Assembly (NCBI RefSeq): GCF_000971255.1
Contig: NZ_BBMC01000012.1
Span: forward strand, 1 to 59,297
Direction: 5' to 3'
DNA from: Demequina rhizosphaerae
GTDB lineage: Bacteria > Actinomycetota > Actinomycetes > Actinomycetales > Demequinaceae
Length of the DNA: 59,297 nt
In this document: positions 48,989 to 57,917 of the stretch, piece by piece
Layout: every line of letters starts with the position of its first letter
Position numbering within the stretch: position 1 is the stretch's first letter
The notes under the pieces: model-generated
Databases searched by the model: none
Seen by the model: the letters and a program-made list of their open reading frames with translations, nothing else
Told to the model about the DNA's origin: nothing
Program-made: the position numbers and the translations under genes

Positions 48989-51900
48989 CGTCCCCGAGTA
49001 CGCCGAGCTCCACTCCCACAGCGCCTTCAGCTTCCTCGACGGCGCGAGCCAGCCGGAGGAGATGGCGGCCGAGGCGGGGCGCCTGGGCCTCAGCGCGCTC
49101 GCGATCACCGACCACGACGGCCTCTACGGCGCGGTGCGCTTCGCGGGCGCCGCGCGGGAGGTCGGCCTGCCCACGGTGTTCGGGGCGGAGCTCAGCCTCG
49201 CCGCGGACGGCCCGGGCGGGCGTCCCGTGCTCGACCCGCCCACCGGTGTGCCGGACCCGCGCGCGTCCCACCTCGTCGTGCTCGCGCGCGGCGCGAGCGG
49301 CTACTCGCGGCTCAGCCACGCGATCGGCATGGCGCACCTCGCGACCGGGGAGAAGGGCCTCGCCCGCTACACGCTCGAGACGCTCGCGGACGCGGGCGGC
49401 GGGGACCTGCTCGTCCTCACCGGTTGCCGCAAGGGCCCGGTGCGCGCCGCCCTCACGGGCCTCGGCGGCCCCGGGTTGGGCGGCACGTCCCGCCGGGCGG
49501 GGCACGATGCGCTGGCAGGCGGCGTCTCCCGGGAGGGCCACGTGGCCGCGCGGGCCGAGCTCGACCGGCTCGTCGCGCTGTTCGGCCGCGAGGGCGTGGC
49601 CGTGGAGATCACGGACACGGGCTCGCCCTTCGACTCCGAGGTCAACGCCGCGCTGGCGGATCTCGCGTTCGACGCGGGGCTGCCGCTCGTCGCCACCACC
49701 AACGCCCACTACGCGACCCCGCGCGACGCGGATCTCGCGGGCGCGCTCGCCGCGGTGCGCGCGCGGTCCTCGCTCGACGACATGGACGGCTGGCTGCCCG
49801 GCTCGCCCGGCCAGCACCTGCGCAGCGCGGGGGAGATGCTGTTCCGCCACCGCCGCCACCCGCAGGCCGTCGCCACCGCGGCGCGCCTCGCCGCCGAGTG
49901 CGCCTTCGACCTCGACCTCGTCGCCCCGAACCTGCCGCCGTACCCCGTGCCGCCCGGCCACACGGAGGCGACATGGCTGCGCGAGCTCACGTACCGGGGC
50001 GCGCGCGAGCGCTACGGGCCGCCGGACGCGGAGCGGGTCGAGGGCGCCTGGCGGCAGATCGAGCACGAGCTCGCCGTCATCGAGGCGCTCGACTTCCCGG
50101 GCTACTTCCTCATCGTCCACGACATCGTGGCGTTCTGCCGTCGCGCGGACATCCTGTGCCAGGGGCGCGGGTCGGCGGCCAACAGCGCGGTGTGCTTCGC
50201 GCTCGGCGTCACCGCGGTGGACGCCGTCACCCACGGGCTGCTGTTCGAGCGCTTCCTCGCGCCCGAGCGCGACGGGCCGCCGGACATCGACGTCGACATC
50301 GAGTCGGACCGCCGCGAGGAGGTCATCCAGTACGTGTTCTCGCGCTTCGGGCGCATCAACGCCGCGATGGTCGCGAACGTCATCCAGTACCGGCCGCGCT
50401 CCGCGGTCCGGGACGCCGCGCGGGCGCTCGGCTTCGACGTGGGCCAGCAGGACGCGTGGTCGAAGTCGATCGACCGGTGGAGCACGCTGCGGATGTCCCC
50501 GCAGCAGGAGGAGGAGTGGGCCGCGAAGCAGCGCGACGCGATGAGGCCCGAGCCGCCGCCCGCGCAGGAGCTCGACCACATCCCCGACAACGTGCTCGAG
50601 CTCGCCGACCGCTTCCTGCGGCTGCCGCGCCACCTGGGCATCCACCCCGGCGGCATGGTGCTGTGCGACCGGCCCGTCATCGACGTGTGCCCCGTCGAAT
50701 GGGCGCGCATGCCCGGCCGCACCGTCCTCCAGTGGGACAAGGACGACTGCGCCGACGCGGGCCTCGTGAAGTTCGACCTGCTCGGCCTCGGCATGCTGTC
50801 CGCCCTCAAGTACGCGTTCCGGTTCCTCCAGGAGGTGCGGGGCGAGGACCTCGGCCTGCACTCGCTGCCGCAGGAGGACCCGGCGGTGTACGACCTGCTG
50901 TGCGCCGCGGACACCGTGGGCGTCTTCCAGGTCGAGTCGCGCGCGCAGATGGCGACCCTGCCGCGGCTCAGGCCCCGCCGCTTCTACGACATCGTCATCG
51001 AGGTCGCGCTCATCCGGCCCGGCCCCATCCAGGGCGGCTCCGTGCACCCGTACATCAACCGGGCGCGCGGCCGCGAGGAGGTCACCTACCTCCACCCGCT
51101 GCTCGAGAGGTCGCTGGGCAAGACCCTAGGGGTGCCGCTGTTCCAGGAGCAGCTCATGCAGATGGCGATGGACGCCGCCGGCTTCGACGGCGCCCTCGCG
51201 GACCAGCTGCGCCGCGCGATGGGCTCGAAGCGCAGCCCCGAGCGGATGGAGGCGCTGCGCGCCCGCTTCATGGTGGGCGCGAACGAGCGGGGCATCACCG
51301 CGGAGGTCGCGCACCAGATCTTCGACAAGCTCAAGGCCTTCGCCGACTTCGGCTTCCCGGAGTCGCACTCGTTCTCGTTCGCCTACCTCGTCTACGCGTC
51401 GAGCTGGCTCAAGGTGCACCGGCCCGCCGCGTTCTACGCGGGGCTGCTCGCCGCGCAGCCCATGGGCTTCTACTCGCCGCAGTCGCTGGCCGCGGACGCG
51501 CGCCGCCACGGCCAGGTGCTGCTGCGCCCGTGCGTCGTCCGCTCCGCGGTGCTCGCCCGGGTCGAGGAGCTCGACGCGCCGTTCGAGGCGCCGGGGGAGC
51601 GGCGCGAGGAGATGGCGCGGCTCGTGCGCGTCGACCCCACGCTCGCGGTGCGGATGGGGCTCGGTGCCGTGCGCGGGCTCGGGGACGAGGCCGCGGCCGC
51701 CATCGTCGCGGCGCGTGCCGAGCGGCCCTTCGCGGACCTCCACGACATGGCCCGCCGCGTCCGCATCCGTCCCAAGGGCGTGTCGGGGGAGTCCGGGCTG
51801 GCGCCGGAGAAGGGGCTCACCACCGCGCAGTGGGAGGCGCTCGCGACGGCGGGGGCGCTCGAGAGCCTCGGCGTGACGCGGCGCGAGGGGCTGTGGGCCT

Positions 51901-52391
51901 CCGGCGTGCTGTCCCGCGAGGGGCCCGACACGCTGCCCGGCACGGTGCCGGGCGCGCAGGCGCCCATGCTGCCGGGCATGAGCGTCGTCGAGGAGGCGGT
52001 CGCGGACGTGTGGGCGTCCGGCGTGTCCGTCGAGGGGTACCCGACCGCCTTCGTCCGTGAGGGGCTCGACAGGGCCGGCGTGCTGCGGGTCGCCGAGGTG
52101 CTCGCGCACGAGGCGGAGCGGCGCGTCACGGTCGCGGGCGTCGTCACGCACCGGCAGCGGCCCGGCACGGCCCGCGGCGTCACGTTCATCTCGCTCGAGG
52201 ACGAGACGGGCTTCCTCAACGTCATCTGCTCGGTGGGGGTGTGGAAGAGGTTCCAGGCGGTGGCGCGGCGCTCCCCGGCGCTCATCATCCGCGGCCGCAT
52301 CGAGCGGGCGGACGGCGCGACGAACCTCGTCGCCGAGCACCTCTCGCCGATGTCCCTCAAGGTGCCGTCGCGCAGCCGCGACTTCCGCTGA
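48981..52391 (+). CDS. dnaE2: Error-prone DNA polymerase DnaE2 (ImuC)
   Basis: The 1136-aa C-family polymerase has an N-terminal PHP domain (YAELHSHSAFSFLDGASQPEE), palm with PDIDVDIESDRREEVIQYV near residue 434 (two catalytic Asp) and AGLVKFDLLGLGMLSALKYA near 595 (third Asp). HhH and OB domains (ISLEDETGFLNVICSVGVWK near 1075) follow. Length and the AELHSHSAFSFLDG start separate DnaE2 from the replicative DnaE1. It performs damage-induced, mutagenic synthesis over lesions. ATG at 48981 lies 8 nt inside imuB. The double SOS box before imuA controls all three genes. Confidence 0.95.
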   Translation: MTDVPEYAELHSHSAFSFLDGASQPEEMAAEAGRLGLSALAITDHDGLYGAVRFAGAAREVGLPTVFGAELSLAADGPGGRPVLDPPTGVPDPRASHLVVLARGASGYSRLSHAIGMAHLATGEKGLARYTLETLADAGGGDLLVLTGCRKGPVRAALTGLGGPGLGGTSRRAGHDALAGGVSREGHVAARAELDRLVALFGREGVAVEITDTGSPFDSEVNAALADLAFDAGLPLVATTNAHYATPRDADLAGALAAVRARSSLDDMDGWLPGSPGQHLRSAGEMLFRHRRHPQAVATAARLAAECAFDLDLVAPNLPPYPVPPGHTEATWLRELTYRGARERYGPPDAERVEGAWRQIEHELAVIEALDFPGYFLIVHDIVAFCRRADILCQGRGSAANSAVCFALGVTAVDAVTHGLLFERFLAPERDGPPDIDVDIESDRREEVIQYVFSRFGRINAAMVANVIQYRPRSAVRDAARALGFDVGQQDAWSKSIDRWSTLRMSPQQEEEWAAKQRDAMRPEPPPAQELDHIPDNVLELADRFLRLPRHLGIHPGGMVLCDRPVIDVCPVEWARMPGRTVLQWDKDDCADAGLVKFDLLGLGMLSALKYAFRFLQEVRGEDLGLHSLPQEDPAVYDLLCAADTVGVFQVESRAQMATLPRLRPRRFYDIVIEVALIRPGPIQGGSVHPYINRARGREEVTYLHPLLERSLGKTLGVPLFQEQLMQMAMDAAGFDGALADQLRRAMGSKRSPERMEALRARFMVGANERGITAEVAHQIFDKLKAFADFGFPESHSFSFAYLVYASSWLKVHRPAAFYAGLLAAQPMGFYSPQSLAADARRHGQVLLRPCVVRSAVLARVEELDAPFEAPGERREEMARLVRVDPTLAVRMGLGAVRGLGDEAAAAIVAARAERPFADLHDMARRVRIRPKGVSGESGLAPEKGLTTAQWEALATAGALESLGVTRREGLWASGVLSREGPDTLPGTVPGAQAPMLPGMSVVEEAVADVWASGVSVEGYPTAFVREGLDRAGVLRVAEVLAHEAERRVTVAGVVTHRQRPGTARGVTFISLEDETGFLNVICSVGVWKRFQAVARRSPALIIRGRIERADGATNLVAEHLSPMSLKVPSRSRDFR

Positions 52392-52460
52392 GGCGGCCGC
52401 GCCCACGCGGGCACGACCCTCAGCACCGCGGCGCCGGGCTTCGTCGACCGGCGCGCGGCG

Positions 52461-52841
52461 TCAGGCGGCCGCCGCCGCGGCCGGGGCGGGGGTGACCAGG
52501 TGCCGCAGCGTCGCGAAGAGCCACTTCACGGCCACGACGGACGCCAGCACGATCACCGGGCCGGTCGTGCCGGTGACGAGCGCCCACACGAGCGCGACCG
52601 TCGCGACGATGCTGAGCAGCCCGCCCACGCGGTGGTACCAGTGCTTGGCCTGCGGGTCCGACTCGAAGGAGTCCGCGGACCCGCCCGCGCAGGCCGCGAC
52701 GCCCAGCACGTAGACGAGCCCGGCGGTCGTGCGCGCGGACTCGATCAGCGGCCAGTCGAGGCCCGCGGCGTGCGCCCATGCGAGCGTCACGGCGCCGCCC
52801 GCCAGCGCGGTCCCGACGATGTCCCTGCCCGATGCGATCAC
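52461..52841 (-). CDS. Small hydrophobic membrane protein, function unknown
   Basis: The 126-aa product has about four hydrophobic segments (DIVGTALAGGAVTLAWAHAA, TAGLVYVLGVAACAGG, LLSIVATVALVWALVTG, VIVLASVVAVKWLFATL). A GTG start at 52841 has AAGGGGG about 6 nt upstream. The frame continues further upstream but with no hydrophobic or conserved sequence. I cannot assign a family. It stands alone, convergent with dnaE2. Confidence 0.65.
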   Translation of the reverse strand: MIASGRDIVGTALAGGAVTLAWAHAAGLDWPLIESARTTAGLVYVLGVAACAGGSADSFESDPQAKHWYHRVGGLLSIVATVALVWALVTGTTGPVIVLASVVAVKWLFATLRHLVTPAPAAAAAA

Positions 52842-53042
52842 GGCCGACCCCCTTGCCAGATGCGTGCCCCGGGAACCACCTTCCACGCTACGCAGCGGGC
52901 GTCCGGGCGCGAGGGTCCAAGGTCCCTCCGGCACGGGGTCCGGCGAACGGCTCGCGACAGGGGCGGGAATACCTGGGGCATCGCGCGAGGTTGTCAGAGG
53001 CGCAACCCGGGAAAGCGCACTCAACCGAAGGAAGGAACAACC

Positions 53043-53189
53043 ATGTGGGACTTCATCCTCTGGATCGCCGCGGTGATCCTCGTCGTGTTCGGCGTGATCC
53101 GCATCTTCCAGAAGCAGATCCTGTGGGGAGTGGTGCTCATCGTCATCGGGCTGCTCGTCGGGCCGGGAGGCGTGAGCCTGCTCACCTGA
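53043..53189 (+). CDS. GPGG-motif small membrane protein
   Basis: The frame encodes 48 residues: one long hydrophobic stretch (FILWIAAVILVVFGVIRIF), a short KQ turn, a second (WGVVLIVIGLLVGP) and the end GPGGVSLLT. Two membrane helices ending in Gly-Pro-Gly-Gly mark a small actinobacterial protein type. Strong ribosome binding site GAAGGAAGG lies 6-14 nt before the ATG at 53043. Function unknown. Confidence 0.75.
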   Translation: MWDFILWIAAVILVVFGVIRIFQKQILWGVVLIVIGLLVGPGGVSLLT

Positions 53190-53303
53190 CGCGCCATCAC
53201 TTTGTTTTTCGGTGGTTCGAGCCTCGAGTGGATTTTGCGGCCTCCAGACCGTGCTAAAGTTCTTCTCGCGCTGAGGCGCTCGGAAGAGCTCCTCGGACCA
53301 CCT

Positions 53304-53392
53304 GTCCGGGTGGCGGAATTGGCAGACGCGCTAGCTTGAGGTGCTAGTGCCCGTATTAGGGCGTGGGGGTTCAAGTCCCCCCTCGGACACCA
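53304..53392 (+). tRNA. tRNA-Leu (anticodon GAG)
   Basis: The acceptor GTCCGGG pairs with CTCGGAC. D-arm GCGGAATTGGCAGACGC, anticodon stem CTAGC-TTGAGGT-GCTAG with GAG at 53338-53340, long variable arm (TGCCCGTATTAGGGCG), and T-arm GGGGG-TTCAAGT-CCCCC all fit a class II tRNA-Leu. A, then CCA, is encoded at the 3' end. The mobile region begins a few hundred bases downstream. Confidence 0.97.
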
Positions 53393-53480
53393 AGGGCTGG
53401 TTCGGTAATCGGGCCAGTTCTGTTGGGGAAAGTCCCTCAGGGTGGACCCGCAAGGGTCGCCTGGGGCCCCCAGCAAGGCG
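53393..53480 (+). ncRNA. Possible structured RNA between tRNA-Leu and its terminator
   Basis: After the tRNA there are several hairpins in a row: CTGG/CCAG (53397-53417), GACCC-GCAA-GGGTC (53445-53458, a GNRA tetraloop), and CTGG/CCAG over GGGGCCCCC (53461-53473). Directly after these comes the terminator hairpin. This could be a processed trailer of the tRNA or an independent small RNA. No known family was recognised. Confidence 0.3.
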
Positions 53481-53518
53481 AGAAGGCCGCCTCCGACTGA
53501 TGTCGGGGGCGGCCTTCT
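53481..53518 (+). terminator. Terminator after tRNA-Leu
   Basis: AGAAGGCCGCC (53481-53491) pairs perfectly with GGCGGCCTTCT (53508-53518), with an inner CCGAC/GTCGG extension. It closes the tRNA-Leu transcript. Confidence 0.85.
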
Positions 53519-53578
53519 GCTTTGTGCGGCTATGTATAGGTGTCTAGGGCCTGTTTCGGCTGTTTCCGGGCATGCTTG

Positions 53579-53607
53579 CGCCTCCGGCCCTTGCGGGTCC
53601 GGAGGCG
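53579..53607 (-). terminator. Hairpin after the DDE-like gene
   Basis: CGCCTCCGG (53579-53587) and CCGGAGGCG (53599-53607) are perfect inverted repeats around an 11-nt CCC-TTGC-GGG core. It lies 32 nt after the stop of the minus-strand operon and can serve as its terminator. No T tract follows. Confidence 0.55.
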
Positions 53608-53638
53608 ATCTGAGCTGTTCTGTTCCGGTGGCCGCCGC

Positions 53639-55630
53639 TTACGCGGCGATCTCATCGGGTGGCGAGAGGTCCTCGTCGCGGACGGCGATGCTGTGGCCGG
53701 GGTCGGGGTGGCCGGAGGGGCCGGGGTCCGTGGGGCTGTTCTGCTCGTTGGCGTTGCGAACTGCGTTGAACGCGTTGATGCGCTTGACGTTAGTCGCGGC
53801 GGCGAACATGGCGGCGAGGATGCCCTGCTTGGCGAAGCCGCGTACGCGGCGGCGCTTGGTGTCGCTCATGCCGTTGGCCTTGACGTCCTTGTTGAACGTC
53901 TCGACCTGCTGGCGCTGGCCGTACATCTTGTACCAGCTGGGCGACTTGTAGGCGTAGTCCTGGTAGTACTTGCCGGTCTTGTCGTCGAGCTTGACCTTGT
54001 GCGTCAGCTGCGTGCTGGTGCAGATCGGACCGGGCATGACGGGAGGGTTGGTGATGCGGAGGCGGGTCTTGCCGTCGTTCATGCGATCGGTGAGCTTGTT
54101 GCGTAGCTCGGCGTCCTCGATCTGTGCGACGACCCGCTCTCGCAGCGGGCACGAGACCCCACCGCGCGGGTCCGATGCAGGGCATGAGATGCGGAGCTCA
54201 CCGTCGGCGTTGGGTATCTCCTTGATGGGCAGGTTGAGTAGCGTTCGGCGCTCGAGCTGCTGTGCATAGGTGCGGTCGGGCTCGGCAGTGTCGGCGTCGT
54301 CATCGACCGTGTCCAGGCGCTTGCGGGCGTTCTTGGTTGCGTTCGTCATCGCGGCAGAGATCGCCGGGCAGCAGAACTGGCCCTCGACTTGCACAGAGCC
54401 GATCGGGCCGTCGATCTTGCCTAACTGGGTGCTGGTGTAGTCGTGGCACGTCTTGTAGCCGAGTTCGCGGGCCGGCTTCTTGAACTTCTTGTACTGCGCG
54501 TTGGGCATCACGGCGCGGTCGCCCACTACGGTTCCGGGGCCGATGCCGTTCTCTGTCGCGAACTTGTGGGCGGCCTCGAGGACGGTGAGGGAGTTCTCAC
54601 CGATCCGCGCACCCGGTGTGTCGATCGAGACCGCGACGGCGAGGTTCAGCGTACGGTTCGACTTGGTTGCATGCTCGTCGTCGATCATGACGCCGAAGTG
54701 GACCTCGAGGGCCCACGTCGCGTCCCGGACTTCCTTGCGGCTCAGGGGGGTGACGCCATCTTCGTGGAAGCCGCCGTGGTCACCGAGGCGGACGTACCAG
54801 CCGCCCATCGCCTCTGAGTGGTGCAGGCGGGTGGAGTTGCAGTTGCGGTATTCCTTGCGCACGCCGCCGCCGAACTTCGTGGAGGAGATGGCGAGCTTCG
54901 TGCCGTCGATCGCGAGCGATCCGCGCCAGGTCCTTTTGATCGCGCGACGAACCTCACGGTTGTAGCGGTACAGCGAGCCGTGCACGATGGCGTTCATCAA
55001 CCACAGCAGGCGCTCGCGCTTCGCGGCGATCTCGTCCGGGTCGAGCGCTGCGATGGCGGCTTCGACCTCGTTGATGGGACGCGGCGCGCGCGTCGCGATG
55101 CCAGGGAAGGGTTCGACGAGGTCGCTGAGGCGGTCCATCGCGGACTGCATTCGGTCGTACAGGGCCGCCGGTGAGAGGGCGAAGGTGACGGTGCCCTCCT
55201 CCTCGGTGTGCTTCACGTCCCAGAAGGTCCGACCCGCGGGGTCGTCTTTGAGGGCGTAGACGTCGTCGCGGATGCCGAGCAGGTCGGCGGCATCCCTGGT
55301 CAAGCGGAAGCGCGCCGTCTGCGCGACGTCCATGATCAGCGAGGCTGAACCGTCCTCGACGACGGCGCTCAGCAGGATCAGGAACGACTCGAGGCTGACC
55401 TTCTCGGGTGCGCCGCGCTTGACAGAAGTTCGGTCGTGGCCGCGCTGCCAGGCGCGCACCTGATCGAAGACGCCCTCGTGTTCGAGCCCCTGGCGGATGC
55501 GCTGGACATGGGTGATCTTGAGGTCGCCCCGATCGTCGGGCTGAACCCGCTTGAACTTGCGCGACACCCGCTCGCGATCCTTCGCCCGCTCGGCGTCCTT
55601 GCGGGCCTCACGTGCCTGACTGGCGCTCAC
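53639..55630 (-). CDS. Large DDE-transposase-like protein of a three-gene recombinase operon
   Basis: The 663-aa product starts with a charged helical part (ASQAREARKDAERAKDRER). An RNase H-like fold can be read: first Asp in LAIDGTKLAISS near residue 240, second in GTVVGDRAVMPNAQ near 368, and a Glu in RQQVETFNKDVKANG near 595. Between second and third, several CP pairs (CCPAIS, SCPAS, SCPLR, PICTS) recall the cysteine insert of IS1182/IS5-type transposases. Spacings and exact catalytic residues are my reading, so DDE-like is the safe term. GTG at 55630 overlaps the preceding recombinase stop by 4 nt. It is not flanked by clear terminal inverted repeats. Confidence 0.7.
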   Translation of the reverse strand: MSASQAREARKDAERAKDRERVSRKFKRVQPDDRGDLKITHVQRIRQGLEHEGVFDQVRAWQRGHDRTSVKRGAPEKVSLESFLILLSAVVEDGSASLIMDVAQTARFRLTRDAADLLGIRDDVYALKDDPAGRTFWDVKHTEEEGTVTFALSPAALYDRMQSAMDRLSDLVEPFPGIATRAPRPINEVEAAIAALDPDEIAAKRERLLWLMNAIVHGSLYRYNREVRRAIKRTWRGSLAIDGTKLAISSTKFGGGVRKEYRNCNSTRLHHSEAMGGWYVRLGDHGGFHEDGVTPLSRKEVRDATWALEVHFGVMIDDEHATKSNRTLNLAVAVSIDTPGARIGENSLTVLEAAHKFATENGIGPGTVVGDRAVMPNAQYKKFKKPARELGYKTCHDYTSTQLGKIDGPIGSVQVEGQFCCPAISAAMTNATKNARKRLDTVDDDADTAEPDRTYAQQLERRTLLNLPIKEIPNADGELRISCPASDPRGGVSCPLRERVVAQIEDAELRNKLTDRMNDGKTRLRITNPPVMPGPICTSTQLTHKVKLDDKTGKYYQDYAYKSPSWYKMYGQRQQVETFNKDVKANGMSDTKRRRVRGFAKQGILAAMFAAATNVKRINAFNAVRNANEQNSPTDPGPSGHPDPGHSIAVRDEDLSPPDEIAA

Positions 55631-56829
55631 TTGATCGGCTTGCTTTCGGCGCGCAGGCGGGCCCGGAGATCCGCGGGGTCAAGGTCCGGGACATGCTTGA
55701 GGAAGCGGGCGATGGCGGAGAAGTCCTGCACGCCCATCGCTTCCATGAGGCCCTTGATAGGCAAGTCGGCGCTCGCCCTGTTGACGATCCAGGTCGCCCT
55801 GAGGCGCTGGGTGGACACGGTCAGCCCGTTTGGGACGTACTTGTGGATGAACAACGAGGTGGTGTTCTTGGTGGTTCGCGTGCGGCCGGTGCGGAACACG
55901 AACGCGTCAGGGTCGAGCCCGGTGGCGGCGTCGACAAAGATCTCCTCGACGCTGCGGAGCAAAGTCGTGAGGCGGGGTCGGGCGCCGCTGACGTGGAGCA
56001 CGACACCCTTGTCGCCGATCTCGACGTCGCGCACGCGCAGGTCGGCGACCTCCCGGGCGGTGAGGCCAGCGCCGACGCATCCACCGACGAGAATCACGGC
56101 GTCGCGGGAGTTGCGGGCATTGGCCATCCCGTAGGCCCAGACCCAGATCTGGTGGAGCTCGTCGTCGCTGTAGGGAGCGACGCCGGCCGACGGCGGCAGG
56201 GCGACCATCCGGGGGCGGGCCGCGCCCGGGTTGAGGACCTCCATGACGCGCAGCAGCCGCGAGCGGTAGTTGCCGGCGGTCGACTTCGTGACGCCCTCGA
56301 TGCCAAGGTCGGCCCACTCTGCGATGAGCGACGGCTGGAAGATCACCTCCCGATCTAGGTCCTCACCGCAGACCCGGTTGCACCAGTCGACGTAGAGGGA
56401 CACTGTCGCGAGGAGGTTGCGGGCGCTGTAGCGGGTTCGCGGCAGCGCGTCGCGTACCGCCTCCCGAACGAACGCAGCGGTCCGCGCCCAGTCTTCCTCC
56501 GCGACCCTGCGGGGGCTGGGTGTGTACGCGTTGATCGCGTCGTTCACGTCACTGCGGCTGTCCGAGTCACCCGGATGGAGGAATACGCCAACACCGGAGG
56601 TCTTTGATGCTACATGCGTCGTCGCCGAGGTGCACGTCGAGGCTGCGGTGCGGGACGCCGCCATCGGTGACAGGTCGACTCGTGTCACGCCTTCGCGGGT
56701 CGCCAGGGATCGCCGTACGGCGTCCGTGTCCGTGCCCGAGGTTGTGCGCGTCGCGTCCGCGCGACTGGTGTCGTCCGCCGTGGCGCCGTTGTGGCGCGCG
56801 CACAAGGAGTGCTGACGTGCGGAGGTCAT
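55627..56829 (-). CDS. Tyrosine-recombinase-like protein A (nucleophile replaced by Phe)
   Basis: The 400-aa product begins with a Ser/Thr-rich stretch of about 85 residues, then a core-binding part (YTPSPRRVAEEDWARTAAFV, SLYVDWCNRV) and a catalytic-type domain. Where recombinases have GLRxxE it has GLTAREVADL, so the first Arg is displaced. Where HxLRH stands it has TQRLRATW, keeping only the second Arg. LGH is MGV, and the Tyr is Phe (FSAIARFLKHV). By motif it should not cut DNA itself. The neighbour recombinase B is a paralog and keeps the Tyr. ATG at 56829 overlaps the stop of B. Confidence 0.7.
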   Translation of the reverse strand: MTSARQHSLCARHNGATADDTSRADATRTTSGTDTDAVRRSLATREGVTRVDLSPMAASRTAASTCTSATTHVASKTSGVGVFLHPGDSDSRSDVNDAINAYTPSPRRVAEEDWARTAAFVREAVRDALPRTRYSARNLLATVSLYVDWCNRVCGEDLDREVIFQPSLIAEWADLGIEGVTKSTAGNYRSRLLRVMEVLNPGAARPRMVALPPSAGVAPYSDDELHQIWVWAYGMANARNSRDAVILVGGCVGAGLTAREVADLRVRDVEIGDKGVVLHVSGARPRLTTLLRSVEEIFVDAATGLDPDAFVFRTGRTRTTKNTTSLFIHKYVPNGLTVSTQRLRATWIVNRASADLPIKGLMEAMGVQDFSAIARFLKHVPDLDPADLRARLRAESKPIK

Positions 56830-57776
56830 GCGGCGTCCTTTTCGCCTCGGAGCTGAGCGCGGTACTCGCCAGGCGTCAGCGCGGGCACGTACTTGAGGTA
56901 GCGGGCGATCGCGGAGAAGTCCGTGACGCCCATGGCCTGCATCACTGCGCGAATGTCCCGGCCGTCAGTGAGGAGCGAGGTGATCCAGGTGCCGCGGGCG
57001 CGCTGCGTCGAAAACGGAGCTGGCATGCGACCGTTGGACGTGAGGAAGTTCGAGGCGGTGTTCTTCGCGGTCGCACGACGGTGCGGGAGAAACACGAAGG
57101 CCTGAGCGGGAGCCCTTCCAGCGGCATCGGCGAAGACGTGCTCGAGGTGCGGTAGCACGTGCACGTAGCGCTCGCGCGGAGCGCCCACTCGCAGCATGAC
57201 TCCCCTGGCGTTGACCGTGATGTCTCCTACGCGAAGATCGCTGATCTCGCGGCCGGTGAGCCCGGCGCCGAGGCCGCCTGCGAGAAGGATGGTGAGCTCC
57301 CGGCGGGACTCCGCTGACGCGTGGGCGTCGACCCATTCCCACAGGTCTTCCACCTCGAACTTTGTGTACGGGGCCTGCGCGTCGGAGGGCTTGCGCTGCG
57401 ACGGGCGTCGCTGGACCGAGTCCGCGTTGACGACCTTCGTGATCCCCTGCAGCCGCGAGGCGTGGTTGCCCACGGTCGTCGACTTGAGGCGCCCGTGGGG
57501 CAGGTCCGCGTACGCGGCGATGAGCTCGGGGTCAAAGATCAACTCGCGCGACAGGGCGATGCCTCGCACGCGGTGGCACCAATCGACGTAGGGTGCCGCC
57601 GACCCCATGAACTCCCGCACGCGGTAGACGCTCCTAGGGTCGCGGGCCCGCGTCGCTTCCCGGACAAGCTTGGCGACCCGCGGCCAACGGTCGCGCTCGA
57701 GCGTCCCCGGGGCCGGCACGTAGCTCGCGATCGCCGCCGCGATAGCGGCCGGGTCATCCGAGTCGCCCGGCTGCAG
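56826..57776 (-). CDS. Tyrosine-recombinase-like protein B (keeps the nucleophile Tyr)
   Basis: It is a clear paralog of recombinase A; both share PGDSD, YVDWC, GAGLTxRE, STQR, QAMGV or EAMGV and DFSAIAR. It has GLTGREISDL (first Arg displaced), TQRARGTW (second Arg kept, His lost) and MGV in place of LGH, but the Tyr is present in FSAIARYLKYV. The homologous region begins at PGDSDDP. The best start is an unusual CTG at 57776, with a perfect AAGGAGG 8 nt upstream (57791-57785). ATG, GTG and TTG are lacking in frame nearby. The open frame itself runs upstream to 58343 across the HTH gene, but that part is not conserved with A. Confidence 0.65.
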   Translation of the reverse strand: MQPGDSDDPAAIAAAIASYVPAPGTLERDRWPRVAKLVREATRARDPRSVYRVREFMGSAAPYVDWCHRVRGIALSRELIFDPELIAAYADLPHGRLKSTTVGNHASRLQGITKVVNADSVQRRPSQRKPSDAQAPYTKFEVEDLWEWVDAHASAESRRELTILLAGGLGAGLTGREISDLRVGDITVNARGVMLRVGAPRERYVHVLPHLEHVFADAAGRAPAQAFVFLPHRRATAKNTASNFLTSNGRMPAPFSTQRARGTWITSLLTDGRDIRAVMQAMGVTDFSAIARYLKYVPALTPGEYRAQLRGEKDAA

Positions 57777-57904
57777 GTAGGCAGCCTCCTTCGCCGCGCA
57801 GGACCCTGCATGGGTGCCTCGCCCGGTGCGGGGGTCCCCATCGAGCGGTGGGACGAGGGCGAGACGAGCGCGGCGGACGCCTGCTTCAGGTGTGGTTGTC
57901 TCGG

Positions 57905-57910
57905 CTACGC
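57905..57910 (+). promoter_or_regulatory. -10 element TACGCT of the HTH gene
   Basis: TACGCT lies 7 nt before the ATG at 57918 and there is no ribosome-binding site, so the HTH mRNA may be leaderless. The divergent recombinase operon must start within the same 140 bp. Confidence 0.4.
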
Positions 57911-57917
57911 TCGAGGC

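Noticed and set aside
52842..53030. Possible longer N-terminus of the small membrane protein on the minus strand
   Set aside because: The extension is Pro/Arg-rich without membrane segments, and a ribosome-binding site stands before the GTG at 52841.
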